The notes: generated by a model not told the origin, from the sequence alone. Counted from the first letter of the stretch, positions 10,022 to 21,685 are shown. The stretch is 64,000 nucleotides of DNA from an uncultured Alphaproteobacteria bacterium (GCA_902526965.1 CABZMT010000005.1:1-64000); one strand, 5' to 3'. Numbers and translations: made by a program.

Positions 10022-11261
10022 TTTCTTGTTTACTTAAAAATACCTTATCTCCATCAGATCTCCTAATAACTTCAACTTGACCTTTTTCTTTATAGTTATT
10101 TCCAATAATCAATGTCCAAGGTATTCCGATTAATTCAGAATCTTTAATTTTTCTACCCATGCTTAAATCTCTATCATCAAGACTAATGTTATTATATTTA
10201 GAAGTTAGAATATTGTAGATGTTCTTAATATCTTCATTTAAATCAAAGTTTGATTGAGTTACAATATTTATCCTGAATGGGGCAATGTTAATAGGCCATT
10301 TGATACCTCTCTCATCATGAAATGCTTCTATTATAGCTGCTGTTAATCTTGAAACACCAATTCCATAAGATCCCATGTGTGGGGTTATCCTCTTTCCATC
10401 TTTATTTAATACATAACATTCTAATGGTTTAGTATATTTTATACCAAAATTAAATATATGACCTACTTCAATACCTCTTCCAACTATTACATCAGATTTT
10501 GATTTATCAATCATTTCATCTGAAGCTGAATACATTGATGTAATTTCTTCATAACTTTTTTCAAATAAATTAGAGTCAACCAATTTTGAGTCATAGGCAA
10601 GTTCACTTTCACCTGTACTCGCTAATATTTGAAACTCATGAGATAAATCTCCTCCAATAGCTCCTGTGGCTGCCTTAACTGGTATTGGTTGTAAGCCTAG
10701 GTCTAAAAAAGTTTTTAGGTAACTTCTAAAAAAAATTTTATAAGTTTCAAAAGCACCTTCCTCTGTTAAATCAAAACTATATGCATCCTTCATCAAAAAT
10801 TCTCTACCTCGCATTACTCCAAATCGAGGTCTAATTTCGTCTCTAAATTTCCATTGAATATGGTAAAGATATTTTGGAAGAGCTTTATAGGAATTTACAT
10901 AGTCTGAAAATAAATCTGTTATTACTTCTTCATTCGTTGGTCCATATAATAATTCATTCTCATGTCTGTCAGTAATTCTTAACATCTCTTTACCATAATC
11001 GGTATATCTTCCACTTTTTTTCCACAATTCCGAAGATTGGATAGTAGACATTAACATTTCATTACAACCAATTTTGTTTTGATTGTGCCTAATGATATTT
11101 TCAATATTTTTTAAAACTTTATAACCCAATGGTAACCAGGTATAAATTCCTGACGTGTGCTGTCTAATCATTGAGGAGCGCAGCATTAATTGATGGGATA
11201 TAATTTTAGCTTCTTTAGGTGACTCTTTTAGTGAATTAAATAAAAGGTTAGATAATCTCAT
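9987..11261 (-). CDS. proS: prolyl-tRNA synthetase (short alphaproteobacterial form)
   Basis: 424 aa; RQHTSGIYTWLPLGYKVL, GPTNEEVITD, QWKFRDEIRPRFGVMRGREFLMKDAYSFD. Confidence 0.95.
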   Translation of the reverse strand: MRLSNLLFNSLKESPKEAKIISHQLMLRSSMIRQHTSGIYTWLPLGYKVLKNIENIIRHNQNKIGCNEMLMSTIQSSELWKKSGRYTDYGKEMLRITDRHENELLYGPTNEEVITDLFSDYVNSYKALPKYLYHIQWKFRDEIRPRFGVMRGREFLMKDAYSFDLTEEGAFETYKIFFRSYLKTFLDLGLQPIPVKAATGAIGGDLSHEFQILASTGESELAYDSKLVDSNLFEKSYEEITSMYSASDEMIDKSKSDVIVGRGIEVGHIFNFGIKYTKPLECYVLNKDGKRITPHMGSYGIGVSRLTAAIIEAFHDERGIKWPINIAPFRINIVTQSNFDLNEDIKNIYNILTSKYNNISLDDRDLSMGRKIKDSELIGIPWTLIIGNNYKEKGQVEVIRRSDGDKVFLSKQEIENFEFEQYTP

Positions 11262-11458
11262 TTAAAGTATTCAAATATATTATTTTCAAATTTCATTATA
11301 AAAAAGGATACAATCATTGACAAAGCAAATGAAATTAAAAATTTAGCACCTAAATAAGACTTTCTAGGCATACCCTCTTCAAATTCAGATCTTTTAATAG
11401 GTAATATTGTCATGAAAATAACCCACCAAATTATAAAAAGTAAAAATAAAAACTTCAT
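11258..11458 (-). CDS. DUF1467 family small membrane protein
   Basis: 66 aa, two TMs, RSEFEEGMPRKSYLGAKF; located between proS and rnj as in other alphaproteobacteria. Confidence 0.7.
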   Translation of the reverse strand: MKFLFLLFIIWWVIFMTILPIKRSEFEEGMPRKSYLGAKFLISFALSMIVSFFIMKFENNIFEYFK

Positions 11459-13113
11459 ATCAATGATATGTGAATTAATAACTCTGGCTTTAATGAAAAA
11501 TTTCTATTAAAGGTTTTTTTTGAAACTTCCTCTACTAATTCACTTAGAGATATTTCATTAATTTCCTCCTTAATAAATAATATTTTATTTAATAAAATAT
11601 CTTTGATTTCATTTTGAATAATTTCCTTATTATAAGAAAAGGGAAAACCCTTATCAAAAATTTGAAATTTAATAATATCAAATTTTTTATTTAAAATTAA
11701 ATTTATACTTATTAATCCATTATGAAGAATTTTTCCTCTTTCATTGATAAAATTATCTTCTTCTATTATTAGGTTTTGAACAACAGGAAGTTTTTTTATA
11801 ATAAATTGATCTATAAGTTTATGATTTTTATTGACTAAATCTAATTGACATAAGTCTCCACTCAAAAGAAGGTTGGTTTTCTCAATATTTAAAGTTTTAG
11901 CTATTTCAAGATGTTTTTTTAAATGAAGATATTCTCCATGCATAGGAATTAAAGATTTTGGTTGAATAAAAGAATAAAACTCTTTGATTTCATATCTGCC
12001 TGGATGGCCTGAAACATGAACAAATTCATCAGTATCCGTGATAATATTTAAACCATGGTAACTAAAAGAGTTTTTAAGATAAGATATTGATTTTTCATTA
12101 CCTGGTATTTCCTTAGATGAAAAAATTATATTATCTTTTGAGCTTAATTTAATTTGATTATGGGTATTATTTGCAATCTTCCAAAGAGCAGAATTTTTTT
12201 CACCTTGACTTCCCGTGCAAATCAATATTACTTTTTCTCTATTATAGTCTTGAAACTTTTTCTCATTCAGAATTTCAAAAGGTTCAATTAATTTTTCTTC
12301 AATGGCAGTATTAATAGCTCTTTTAATACTTCTTCCAACAACAAATATTTTTTTATCCTGCTTGATAGCATTTGAAATAATTGTTTTCAGTCTTGCAATA
12401 TTAGAAGAAAAACAAGTAACTACAATTCTTCCTTGAAGTGTTTTAAATAGATTATCAAAAGATGAGTCTAATTCGGACTCTGAACGAGAAATTTCGTTTA
12501 CACCCGCATTTGTTGAGTCGCCAATAAGTAAATCAATATTTTCATCCTTTAGTAACTGATAGTTTTGATAATCAAATGGAGAACCAGTTACTGGATTTTT
12601 GTCTATTTTCCAATCACCTGTGTGATATATATTGCCTTCTGATGTCTTAAAAAAAATACCTGTTGGATCTGGTATGGAGTGAGTGGTAGGTATTAATTGG
12701 AAAGAGAAATTTTCAAATTCAATCTCTTGAAAATCTTCAATTATAATAAATTTCTTTTCATATCCAGCTATTTTATAAAATTTATGTTTTATATATGAGA
12801 ATGTAAATTGGTTGCAATAAATAGGAAAATCTATTTTATCAAAGTAATACTCTAATCCCCCAACATGATCTTCATGAGCATGGGTTAAGATCATAGCTTT
12901 AGGTTTAATTTTTGAATTTAGAAAAATATAGGGATCAGGGATAGTGATATCTACACCCGGAAGACTATCATCAGCAAATGATATACCTCCATCAACAATA
13001 ACTTGTTCCCCTTTAAAAGAATATAGGTAGTTATTACCACCTATTTCTCCTATTCCGCCAATTGACAAAAAATAAGTATTCTTTTTATTGTTTAATAATT
13101 CAATGTTTTTCAT
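11455..13113 (-). CDS. rnj: ribonuclease J family metallo-beta-lactamase
   Basis: LTHAHEDHVGGLEYY, TTHSIPDPTG, YHTGDWKID, VSGHPGRYEI, PKSLIPMHGEYLHLKKH. Confidence 0.93.
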   Translation of the reverse strand: MKNIELLNNKKNTYFLSIGGIGEIGGNNYLYSFKGEQVIVDGGISFADDSLPGVDITIPDPYIFLNSKIKPKAMILTHAHEDHVGGLEYYFDKIDFPIYCNQFTFSYIKHKFYKIAGYEKKFIIIEDFQEIEFENFSFQLIPTTHSIPDPTGIFFKTSEGNIYHTGDWKIDKNPVTGSPFDYQNYQLLKDENIDLLIGDSTNAGVNEISRSESELDSSFDNLFKTLQGRIVVTCFSSNIARLKTIISNAIKQDKKIFVVGRSIKRAINTAIEEKLIEPFEILNEKKFQDYNREKVILICTGSQGEKNSALWKIANNTHNQIKLSSKDNIIFSSKEIPGNEKSISYLKNSFSYHGLNIITDTDEFVHVSGHPGRYEIKEFYSFIQPKSLIPMHGEYLHLKKHLEIAKTLNIEKTNLLLSGDLCQLDLVNKNHKLIDQFIIKKLPVVQNLIIEEDNFINERGKILHNGLISINLILNKKFDIIKFQIFDKGFPFSYNKEIIQNEIKDILLNKILFIKEEINEISLSELVEEVSKKTFNRNFSLKPELLIHISLI

Positions 13114-13846
13114 TTAAAAAGTTTTGGTAAAAAGAGGTACCTAAAAGAGTTAAATCTTCTCTATAAATAAATTTTGTCTTTTTATTAATGATAGTGCTAG
13201 CATATCCACCAGTAAAAATCACTTTAAAATTTCTCTTAAAAGTAGTTTTAATTAGTTTTAAATAAGACTCTATCATGAGCTTATAGCCTATGTTAAAACC
13301 AGACATCAAGGCTTGGTTTGTATTTTTTCCTAAAATATTAGTATCGTTAGAGAATTTCACATTTTTTATACCTGAGGCTAATGATATTAGATTTTCATAT
13401 GAGGTAGTACGTCCTGGTAAAATAACACCACCAAAATATTTATAATCAATTACAATATCTAAAGTAGTTGCAGTACCTAAATCAATTATTATGAAAGATT
13501 TAGATTTAGGGTAAATTTTAATTACAGATAATACATTGATTATTCTATCATTTCCGAGTTGACTTAAATTTACTCGGCGATGAACTAAGGAAGTTAATTT
13601 TTTCTTGTTAATAAATATTAAATCTTTTCTATAGGTTTTTAAATATTCTTTAATAATCTTGTCTATTTCTGAGACAACCGAGCAAATATAAATTATTTTA
13701 TGAGTTTTAAATTGGTTTTTTAAAAATTTAATAATAAATATAGGTTTTTTTTTTGAATATTTTAATTGGCGTACTTTTTTTATACCAATATCAGTAGTTG
13801 ATGAATACTTTAGAGAGGTGTTACCAATATCGACAACTAAATTCAT
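13100..13846 (-). CDS. coaX: type III pantothenate kinase
   Basis: VVDIGNTSLKYS, LGNDRIINVL, IIDLGTATTLDIV, GGVILPGR, FTGGYA. Confidence 0.9.
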   Translation of the reverse strand: MNLVVDIGNTSLKYSSTTDIGIKKVRQLKYSKKKPIFIIKFLKNQFKTHKIIYICSVVSEIDKIIKEYLKTYRKDLIFINKKKLTSLVHRRVNLSQLGNDRIINVLSVIKIYPKSKSFIIIDLGTATTLDIVIDYKYFGGVILPGRTTSYENLISLASGIKNVKFSNDTNILGKNTNQALMSGFNIGYKLMIESYLKLIKTTFKRNFKVIFTGGYASTIINKKTKFIYREDLTLLGTSFYQNFLNEKH

Positions 13847-14529
13847 ATAAGCTCTCCAAAAAAGATTTTCTTAATTTCATTTTCAATTTTAATATTTAAT
13901 GAGAAATCTTCATTAACATTTATTATTTCAACAATTTTTTTTCCAAAAGTTGGATGATTTAATTTAAAATTTTTTAGCATGTATTTATTAAGATATCTCA
14001 CTAATATCTGATTGGATATTTCTTTTAATAAATTATATTCAATATAATCAATAATTTTATTTGATAATTCTATAATATTTGATTTTTTTTTAAGAATACG
14101 TAACAAAGAAGTAGAGTCAATTAAAGGTGTGTTATTTATATTTATTCCTATACCAGTTTTTAAGTATGAGTTGTTTCCTAAAATAGTTGATTTGACTACA
14201 ACACCAACTATTTTTTTATTTTGGTAAAATAAATCGTTTGGCCATTTATACTCTAAGTCTATATCGTGAGTCTTCTTAAAAAATTTATGAATTAAATAAC
14301 AAATATAGAAATTATTTTTAAGAGCAACATTAGCTTTTAATTTTTGATTAATTGTTAAGTAAATATTACCTTTAGGGCTTATCCACTTTTTTTTACCTCT
14401 TCCAGTACCTTTTTCTTGTTCTAAAGATTGAACATACAAATTGTTATTATTTAAGACTTTTTTATATCGATCAAAGTTGATTATCTCATTTTGAGTTGAG
14501 GCAATGGTATCATAAATAACTTTATACAA
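13843..14529 (-). CDS. birA: biotin--[acetyl-CoA-carboxylase] ligase, no N-terminal HTH
   Basis: EQEKGTGRGKKKWISPKGNIYLT, YKWPNDLFYQNKKIVGVVV, GIGININNTP. Confidence 0.88.
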   Translation of the reverse strand: MYKVIYDTIASTQNEIINFDRYKKVLNNNNLYVQSLEQEKGTGRGKKKWISPKGNIYLTINQKLKANVALKNNFYICYLIHKFFKKTHDIDLEYKWPNDLFYQNKKIVGVVVKSTILGNNSYLKTGIGININNTPLIDSTSLLRILKKKSNIIELSNKIIDYIEYNLLKEISNQILVRYLNKYMLKNFKLNHPTFGKKIVEIINVNEDFSLNIKIENEIKKIFFGELI

Positions 14530-14532
14530 TTT

Positions 14533-15921
14533 TTATTTAAAAAGATTATCTACTAAATTGATTAATGGATCTGGATAAAAGAAAAATAAAGTTATTATTA
14601 ATCCAAAACTAATAAATATTACTTTACCTATTTTATTGTTGTCATCTAATAACTCTATTTCTGATTTATTGAAAAACATATTTTTTATAATCGTTAGATA
14701 ATAAAATGCTGCAATTACAGAACTCAAAACAGCAACTATTGATAAAAAGAAAAAACCATCAGTTATAGAAGCTGAAAGAATAAAAAATTTTGCAAAAAAA
14801 CCAGCAAAAGGCGGTATTCCCGCAAGTGAAAAGAAAAACACGAGCATACTGATAGATTTAGAGTTCGATGTAAATCTTAAACCATTAAGTTGAGAAATCT
14901 TTGTAAATTCACCTTCTACAGTTCTTAAATTAAGTAAAACAGCAAAAATCCCAAAAGTAGTAACTAAATAAATAATTAAATAGAAAAATAATGTTCCCTC
15001 AGACATAAATTGGTAACACATGATTCCAAGTAGCATAAAACCTATGTGATTAATTGAGCTAAAGGCTAATAATCTTTTGATAACTTTTTGTGTAATTGCC
15101 CCATAAACTCCAACAAGCAGTGAAATGGCGCAAACAATTTTAAAAATATAATCAAGAGACTGAATGCCTGAAATGTTAAGTTCTTGATAAACTCTAAATA
15201 AAAATATTAGTGAGGCAAACTTCGGTAAACTAGCAAAGAAAAGTGTGGAAATAGTCGGTGATCCTTCATATACATCTGGTGTCCAAATATGAAATGGAGC
15301 TGCAGAGACCTTAAAAAACAAAGAAATAAGGATTAAAGATAAGCCTATTTCACTTATGGTTGTAAAATTATTAAGATTTTGCATATAAAAAGAACTGGTA
15401 TCGTAATAAATCATTGAGATACCAAATAAAAGAAATCCAGATGATAAAGCACCAAGAGAAAAATATTTAATCCCCGCTTCATTTGATTTTAAATTTTTTG
15501 TATTAAAGGCTGCCATTAAATATAATGACAAAGATTGAAGTTCTAACCCAATAAAGGCTGTTAAAAAATTATCGCTTGAAATTAGAACGAAAGACCCAAG
15601 AATAGCAAATAATATGAATAGGATATATTCATATCTATACAAATTTTCATTTTTTAATGGTCTCTTTGAGAGTAAAATAAAAACAATAGAACCAATTGAA
15701 AGTATTATCTTTGATAATACAAATAAGTTAATTGTATTTAATGAAAGATCAGTGGAATTATAAAAGTCTTTTCCAAAATTTATAAGTATTAGAGTTAATA
15801 TGAAAAAACCTACAGCATTTATTGCAATAGACCTATCCTTGTTAAATAACCCGAAACATAATGTTAATAAAATTAGAGCGAGTATAAAAATTTCTGGTAT
15901 AAATTGATAAAAATTGATCAT
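14533..15921 (-). CDS. nuoN: NADH-quinone oxidoreductase subunit N
   Basis: Multi-TM antiporter-like subunit; terminal position in nuo operon. Confidence 0.93.
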   Translation of the reverse strand: MINFYQFIPEIFILALILLTLCFGLFNKDRSIAINAVGFFILTLILINFGKDFYNSTDLSLNTINLFVLSKIILSIGSIVFILLSKRPLKNENLYRYEYILFILFAILGSFVLISSDNFLTAFIGLELQSLSLYLMAAFNTKNLKSNEAGIKYFSLGALSSGFLLFGISMIYYDTSSFYMQNLNNFTTISEIGLSLILISLFFKVSAAPFHIWTPDVYEGSPTISTLFFASLPKFASLIFLFRVYQELNISGIQSLDYIFKIVCAISLLVGVYGAITQKVIKRLLAFSSINHIGFMLLGIMCYQFMSEGTLFFYLIIYLVTTFGIFAVLLNLRTVEGEFTKISQLNGLRFTSNSKSISMLVFFFSLAGIPPFAGFFAKFFILSASITDGFFFLSIVAVLSSVIAAFYYLTIIKNMFFNKSEIELLDDNNKIGKVIFISFGLIITLFFFYPDPLINLVDNLFK

Positions 15922-17375
15922 TAAATAATACTTATAGAAATACTCTTGTTAATCATTTCAAATAATAGTTTAGGATATACACCCAGAAACATCGTGAGAA
16001 AGGCTAAACAAGAAAAGTAAAAAATTTCAATATTTGTTAGATCTGCTAATTGTTTTATATCAGTCTTTAAGTCACCAAAATTAACATTTTTATATAATAA
16101 AAGCATATAAGATGCTCCTAAGATTACCCCAATTGCTGTGAAAAATGTCAGGTACACGCTTACACTTATAGTAGACATAATTACTAAAAACTCTCCAACG
16201 AAACCACTAGTTCCAGGTAAACCTACAGACGAAAGCATAAAAATCATGAAAAAAAATGAATATTTAGGCATTACATTCGTGACTCCACTATAATCTGAAA
16301 TCATTCTTGTATGATGTCGTTCGTAAATAACTCCAACTATTAAAAATAGTGCGGCTGATACTATGCCATGACTTATCATTTGAAAGTATGCTCCATTTAT
16401 ACCATCCTGTGTAAGAGTAAAAATACCTATTGTAACAAAACCCATATGAGCCACTGAGGAATAAGCAATCATTTTTTTCATATCTAATTGTCTTAAAGCA
16501 ACAATTGATGTGTAAACAATTGCTACACAGCTTAGTGCAAAAATCATTGGCTGAAAATATATTGATGCATACTCAAAGAAAGGCAAAGATAGTCTTATAA
16601 AACCATATGCCCCTAACTTAAGTAGCACACCAGCTAATATAACTGACCCACTTGTAGGAGCTTGAACATGAGCATCAGGTAACCACGTATGAAAAGGAAA
16701 CATTGGAACTTTTACAGCAAAAGATGCGAAGAAACATAAAAATAGAATTAATTCTACTTGTTGATCAAAAGTAAAATCTGAGATTAATTCAATGTTACCT
16801 GATTTAACTTTAGAGATAATGTATATAATAGCTAAAAGCATTAAAACAGACCCTGCAAGCGTATATAAGAAAAATTTAAAAGTGGCATAAAGCCTATTTT
16901 CTCCTCCCCAAATTCCAATGATTAAAAACATAGGAATTAAAACTGCCTCAAAGAAAACATAAAAAATTACCAAATCAATACTAACAAAAACTCCAATGAT
17001 AAAACTTTCAAGTAAAAGAAAATAAATTACAAATTCTTTAGCTCTATTTTGGATTGAATTTAATGAGCACAATAAACAAATAGGAACTAGAAAAGTAGTT
17101 AAAAGTATTAATGGAATAGATACGCCATCTACACCAACATAGTAATTAATGTCAAACTTATCGAACCATGTGTGATACTCTGTAAATTGGTAACCATTTT
17201 TAGTTTTATCGTAAAATATTGGTAAAAGTAAGCTTAGAAGAAATTCACCTGTAGTGATCCATAAACCAGATAAAAAAATAGTTTTATTTTTTAGTTGAGA
17301 ACTACTTGATAATGATAGTGTTAATGCTCCTATGATTGGAGTTAAGATTAATAGTGATAATATTGGGAAGCTCAT
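15921..17375 (-). CDS. nuoM: NADH-quinone oxidoreductase subunit M
   Basis: VGVDGVSIPL, FHTWLPDAHVQAPTSGSVILAGVLLKLGAYG. Confidence 0.95.
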   Translation of the reverse strand: MSFPILSLLILTPIIGALTLSLSSSSQLKNKTIFLSGLWITTGEFLLSLLLPIFYDKTKNGYQFTEYHTWFDKFDINYYVGVDGVSIPLILLTTFLVPICLLCSLNSIQNRAKEFVIYFLLLESFIIGVFVSIDLVIFYVFFEAVLIPMFLIIGIWGGENRLYATFKFFLYTLAGSVLMLLAIIYIISKVKSGNIELISDFTFDQQVELILFLCFFASFAVKVPMFPFHTWLPDAHVQAPTSGSVILAGVLLKLGAYGFIRLSLPFFEYASIYFQPMIFALSCVAIVYTSIVALRQLDMKKMIAYSSVAHMGFVTIGIFTLTQDGINGAYFQMISHGIVSAALFLIVGVIYERHHTRMISDYSGVTNVMPKYSFFFMIFMLSSVGLPGTSGFVGEFLVIMSTISVSVYLTFFTAIGVILGASYMLLLYKNVNFGDLKTDIKQLADLTNIEIFYFSCLAFLTMFLGVYPKLLFEMINKSISISII

Positions 17376-17376
17376 T

Positions 17377-19293
17377 TTATGTGATAGATATATAAAAAAT
17401 GATACTTATAAAAAGTGTGAAACCTGAAATTACAATAAATGTATAATCAAAAATATATCCTGTTTGAATTCTTTTAAACGCTTTTGAAATTATAGATACT
17501 ATAGATGCACTTCCATTTGGAAGATATTTATCAATAATACCTTGATCTATTCTGGTCCATAAAAATTTTCCTAAATTATACAAAGGTAAAACAAAAATCT
17601 TATTATATAATTCGTCAAAGTACCATTTGTTCAAAATAAAATTGTAAATTGAGTAAAATCTTTTTTTCATGTCAGCGAGTTTATTTAAATTAAATCCATA
17701 GTAATAAACTGCAAAAGCAACTCCTAAAGCAACCAAGGATTTAGATAATATTGGAAAGAAAGAAGAGTAATAATTTTTATCTTGGTCTAAAAATATAATT
17801 CCATTCCAAAAATTTTTTGAATTATATCCAGCGAGTAAATCATTTAGAAAGTAGCCTACAAAGATTGCTCCTATTGATAAAAGTAATAAAGGAGCTAACA
17901 TAAATGGTCCTGACTCATGAATTTTTTCATAATCGTAAGATCCATTATATTCACCATGAAAAACCTTAAATATTAATCTGAAAGAGTAAAAAGCAGTCAT
18001 TGCAGATACAATTGCTAAAATAAAATAAACTAAAGGACCAAAATTATTCAAATTAAAAGATGAACTTAAAATTAAATCTTTTGAAAAATAACCAGATGAA
18101 TATGGAAAACCAATTATAGCAAGAGTACCTATCCACATCATCACTGCAGTGATTTTCATCTTTGAAAAAAGATTTCCCATTTTATCCATATCTTGTTCAT
18201 CGTGAACACCATGAATAACAGACCCTGAAGATAAAAAGAGTAAGGCTTTAAAATAACCATGCGTTATTAAATGAAATATGGCAATGTTGAATGCGCCTAG
18301 TCCACAAGCCACAAACATGAAACCTAATTGACTACAAGTAGAGTATGCAATTACCTTTTTTATATCTTTTTGGAAAAAACCAACTGATGCTGCAAAGAAT
18401 GCTGTAAGTAGTCCTATAATAAGAACAAAAGCCATAATAAAATCAGACATGACCATTAATTCTGAAAATCTAACGGTCAAAAAAACACCAGCTGTTACCA
18501 TCGTAGCTGCATGAATTAATGCTGAAACAGGAGTTGGTCCTTCCATAGCATCAGGTAACCAAGTATGAAAACCAAATTGAGCGGATTTTCCCATTGCACC
18601 TATGAAAAGAAAAAAGCATGAAAAAACTAGTGCATTTATATTAAAACCTAAAAAATTGATATCGTAATTTAATAATTTTTCTTTACCTGCAATTATTTCG
18701 TTAATAGATAATGTATCTAAAAATATATAAAGAGTCGCGATACCAATAAGAAAGCCAAAATCTGCAACTCTATTTACTAAAAAAGCTTTCATGGCTGCTA
18801 AATTTGCAGATTTCTTGTGGTGCCAAAAACCTATCAGTAAATAAGAGGCTAATCCAACCCCTTCCCATCCAAAAAATAATTGAATTAAATTATCGCTTAC
18901 AACTAAAGCCACCATACAAAATGTAAATAAACTCAAGTAAGTCATAAATCTTACTTTTGAATTGTCATGTGCCATGTATTCAATTGAATAAATATGGACT
19001 AAAGCTGATACAGTAAGAACAAGTGTTAACATTAAAAGCGTTAAAGAGTTAACTGAAATTCCCCAATTAAAAAACTGTCCCGAAACAAAAAACCACTCTA
19101 ATACAGGAATTATAATTTCTTGAGAGGGAGACATTGAAAAACTAATAAACAAAAACCAGCTTAAAATAGCTGCAATTGATATAAGCGTGGATGAAAAATA
19201 TTGAGCTGTTTTATCACCCAAAAGAACCCCAAAAGGATATGTAAAGATTGTTGAAATTAATGGAAGAAAGAAAAGTAATTTATAGCTAAACAT
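17377..19293 (-). CDS. nuoL: NADH-quinone oxidoreductase subunit L
   Basis: FFGWEGVGLASYLLIGFW, FHTWLPDAMEGPTPVSALIHAATMVTAGV. Confidence 0.96.
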   Translation of the reverse strand: MFSYKLLFFLPLISTIFTYPFGVLLGDKTAQYFSSTLISIAAILSWFLFISFSMSPSQEIIIPVLEWFFVSGQFFNWGISVNSLTLLMLTLVLTVSALVHIYSIEYMAHDNSKVRFMTYLSLFTFCMVALVVSDNLIQLFFGWEGVGLASYLLIGFWHHKKSANLAAMKAFLVNRVADFGFLIGIATLYIFLDTLSINEIIAGKEKLLNYDINFLGFNINALVFSCFFLFIGAMGKSAQFGFHTWLPDAMEGPTPVSALIHAATMVTAGVFLTVRFSELMVMSDFIMAFVLIIGLLTAFFAASVGFFQKDIKKVIAYSTCSQLGFMFVACGLGAFNIAIFHLITHGYFKALLFLSSGSVIHGVHDEQDMDKMGNLFSKMKITAVMMWIGTLAIIGFPYSSGYFSKDLILSSSFNLNNFGPLVYFILAIVSAMTAFYSFRLIFKVFHGEYNGSYDYEKIHESGPFMLAPLLLLSIGAIFVGYFLNDLLAGYNSKNFWNGIIFLDQDKNYYSSFFPILSKSLVALGVAFAVYYYGFNLNKLADMKKRFYSIYNFILNKWYFDELYNKIFVLPLYNLGKFLWTRIDQGIIDKYLPNGSASIVSIISKAFKRIQTGYIFDYTFIVISGFTLFISIIFYISIT

Positions 19294-19604
19294 CAGTCTC
19301 TTAATTGATTGATTTTGGTTATATCAATCTCTCCCTTATTTCTAAAATATATAACCAGTATAGCTAAACCAATAGCTGCCTCAGCAGCAGCGATTGTTAA
19401 AATAAAAATTGAGAATACTTGTCCATTAATATCATTCAAGAAAACTGAAGCGGATACAAAATTAATATTTGCCGCTAATAATATAATTTCAATACACATT
19501 AAAATTAAAATCATATTTCTTCTATTCAAAAAAAGACCAAAACAGCCAATTATAAAAATTACAATGGAGAGAATAAAAAAATGATTGTATGACAAACTAA
19601 TCAT
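19293..19604 (-). CDS. nuoK: NADH-quinone oxidoreductase subunit K
   Basis: 103 aa, three TMs, MCIEIILLAANINFV, AAAEAAIGLAILV. Confidence 0.95.
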   Translation of the reverse strand: MISLSYNHFFILSIVIFIIGCFGLFLNRRNMILILMCIEIILLAANINFVSASVFLNDINGQVFSIFILTIAAAEAAIGLAILVIYFRNKGEIDITKINQLRD

Positions 19605-20196
19605 TTTTAATTCCTTGACCAGATTTTATTTTTACTAACTGTACTCTATTTGATGATGATGTTGTATTTTGTTTATCTATATTTTGTCTTTTAATTGAGG
19701 GTCTGTATACATGGGTAAGTACTATTGCTCCTATCATTGCAAGTAATAAAACTATTCCACTTAATTGAAAATCAATAAAATATGTTGTATAAAGAACGTC
19801 GCCTATCTGTTCAGTATTATTCTCATGTTTTATAATTATATCAGGGTTTACTTTAGTAGTTTTGTAAACTGTGAGATAAATAATTTCTGCTAGAATTATA
19901 CTTGCAAATACAACAGCAATAGGAACATATTTTTTAATATTCAGCATTAAAGTAACTTTTTGAATGTCAAGCATCATAACCACGAATAGAAAAAGTATTG
20001 CAACAGCTCCTATGTAAACTATTGCTAGAATAATGCCTACGAATTCTGCTCCTATGAGTATAAATAAAAAAGTAGAGTTTAAAAAAGCTAGAACGAGAAA
20101 TAATACAGAATTAACTGGATTTTTTGAAAAAATTACAAATATACACGTCGTAACCAGGAACGCTGAAAACAAAAAAAAAGAGCCTACAAGAAACAT
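19597..20196 (-). CDS. nuoJ: NADH-quinone oxidoreductase subunit J
   Basis: NPVNSVLFLVLAFLN, EFVGIILAIVYIGAVAILFLFVVMML. Confidence 0.93.
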   Translation of the reverse strand: MFLVGSFFLFSAFLVTTCIFVIFSKNPVNSVLFLVLAFLNSTFLFILIGAEFVGIILAIVYIGAVAILFLFVVMMLDIQKVTLMLNIKKYVPIAVVFASIILAEIIYLTVYKTTKVNPDIIIKHENNTEQIGDVLYTTYFIDFQLSGIVLLLAMIGAIVLTHVYRPSIKRQNIDKQNTTSSSNRVQLVKIKSGQGIKND

Positions 20197-20684
20197 TATC
20201 TGTATTTAGAGTCTCTTTTTAGATTTTCGCTAATTTGTTTTTCCCATATATCTCCATTTCTTAAAAGTTTTTCTTTGTCATATAGTAATTCTTCTCTTGT
20301 TTCAGTTGCATATTCAAAATTTGGACCTTCTACTATTGCATCAACTGGACAAGCTTCTTCGCACAATCCACAGTATATGCACTTTGTCATGTCAATATCG
20401 TATCGACTAGTTCTCCTACTCCCATCTGGCTTTGGCTCTGCTTCAATTGTGATTGCTTGTGCAGGACAAACAGCTTCGCATAACTTGCATGCAATACATC
20501 TTTCTTCACCGTTTGGATATCTTCTAAGAGCATGTTCACCTCTAAAACGTGGGCTAATTGGACCTTTTTGATTTGGATAGTTTAAGGTTACTTTGGGTTT
20601 AAAAAAATAACTTAGTGTTAGTTTTAACCCTTTCACTAATTCAAATAAAGTAAAAGACTTTATATATTTGATTAATACTGTCAT
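20196..20684 (-). CDS. nuoI: NADH-quinone oxidoreductase subunit I
   Basis: Two 4Fe-4S motifs [12 protein letters not shown] and [12 protein letters not shown]. Confidence 0.96.
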   Translation of the reverse strand: MTVLIKYIKSFTLFELVKGLKLTLSYFFKPKVTLNYPNQKGPISPRFRGEHALRRYPNGEERCIACKLCEAVCPAQAITIEAEPKPDGSRRTSRYDIDMTKCIYCGLCEEACPVDAIVEGPNFEYATETREELLYDKEKLLRNGDIWEKQISENLKRDSKYR

Positions 20685-20686
20685 GT

Positions 20687-21685
20687 TTAGTTTGGCAACA
20701 TGTCAAAATAAAATAAGAAAGCAGATGTGATTACAACCCAAACTAGTGTAAAGGGCAAAAATATCTTCCATCCTAATCGCATAAGTTGATCATATCTATA
20801 CCTTGGGAAAGTAGCTCTTACCCATAAAAAAATAAATAATATTAGAAATACTTTTAAAACAAACCAAACTAATCCAGGTATTAAATTTAGTGGAAAAATA
20901 TCTATTGGAGGATACCAACCACCTAGAAATAAAATAACAGTCAGAGAACTCATCAATATCATATTTGCATATTCAGCTAAAAAGAATAATCCAAAAGAAA
21001 TTGATGAATATTCAGTAAAGAAACCTGCTACTAAGGTAGCCTCGTCCTCAGGTAAGTCAAATGGAAGTCTGTTTGTTTCTGCTAGTGCAGAAATTATAAA
21101 TATTATAAACATTGGAAAGAGTGGTATAGCGAACCAAATATTTTTTTGACTCTCTACAATATCTATTAGGTTCAAAGAACCTACACATATTAAAACTGTT
21201 ATAATTACAAAACCTATTGAGACCTCGTAAGAAATCATTTGAGCAGCTGATCTTAAAGCTCCAAGAAAAGGATATTTTGAATTACTTGCCCAACCAGCAA
21301 TGATTACTCCGTAGACACCAAATGATGACACAGCAAATAAATACAAAATGCCTATATTTAAATTAGCGATTACATAGGTTGAACTAATTGGAATTACAGC
21401 CCATGCAATAAGACTTAAAATTAATGTAAGCATAGGGGCAAACATAAATAGAAATTTATTAGAACTGGAGGGAAGTAAGTTTTCTTTAGTTAAGAGTTTC
21501 AAAACATCGGCAAAACTTTGTAAAATTCCAAAAGGTCCCACAACATTAGGACCTTTTCTCAACTGCACAGCTCCGAGAACTTTTCTCTCTAAGTAAACAA
21601 GTAAAGCAACTGATACCAAAACAGGAACTACAAAGCTGAATATCTTTAGTACACCTAATGTGATTTCCAATGATATTGGGTTCAT
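20687..21685 (-). CDS. nuoH: NADH-quinone oxidoreductase subunit H
   Basis: [55 protein letters not shown]. Confidence 0.96.
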   Translation of the reverse strand: MNPISLEITLGVLKIFSFVVPVLVSVALLVYLERKVLGAVQLRKGPNVVGPFGILQSFADVLKLLTKENLLPSSSNKFLFMFAPMLTLILSLIAWAVIPISSTYVIANLNIGILYLFAVSSFGVYGVIIAGWASNSKYPFLGALRSAAQMISYEVSIGFVIITVLICVGSLNLIDIVESQKNIWFAIPLFPMFIIFIISALAETNRLPFDLPEDEATLVAGFFTEYSSISFGLFFLAEYANMILMSSLTVILFLGGWYPPIDIFPLNLIPGLVWFVLKVFLILFIFLWVRATFPRYRYDQLMRLGWKIFLPFTLVWVVITSAFLFYFDMLPN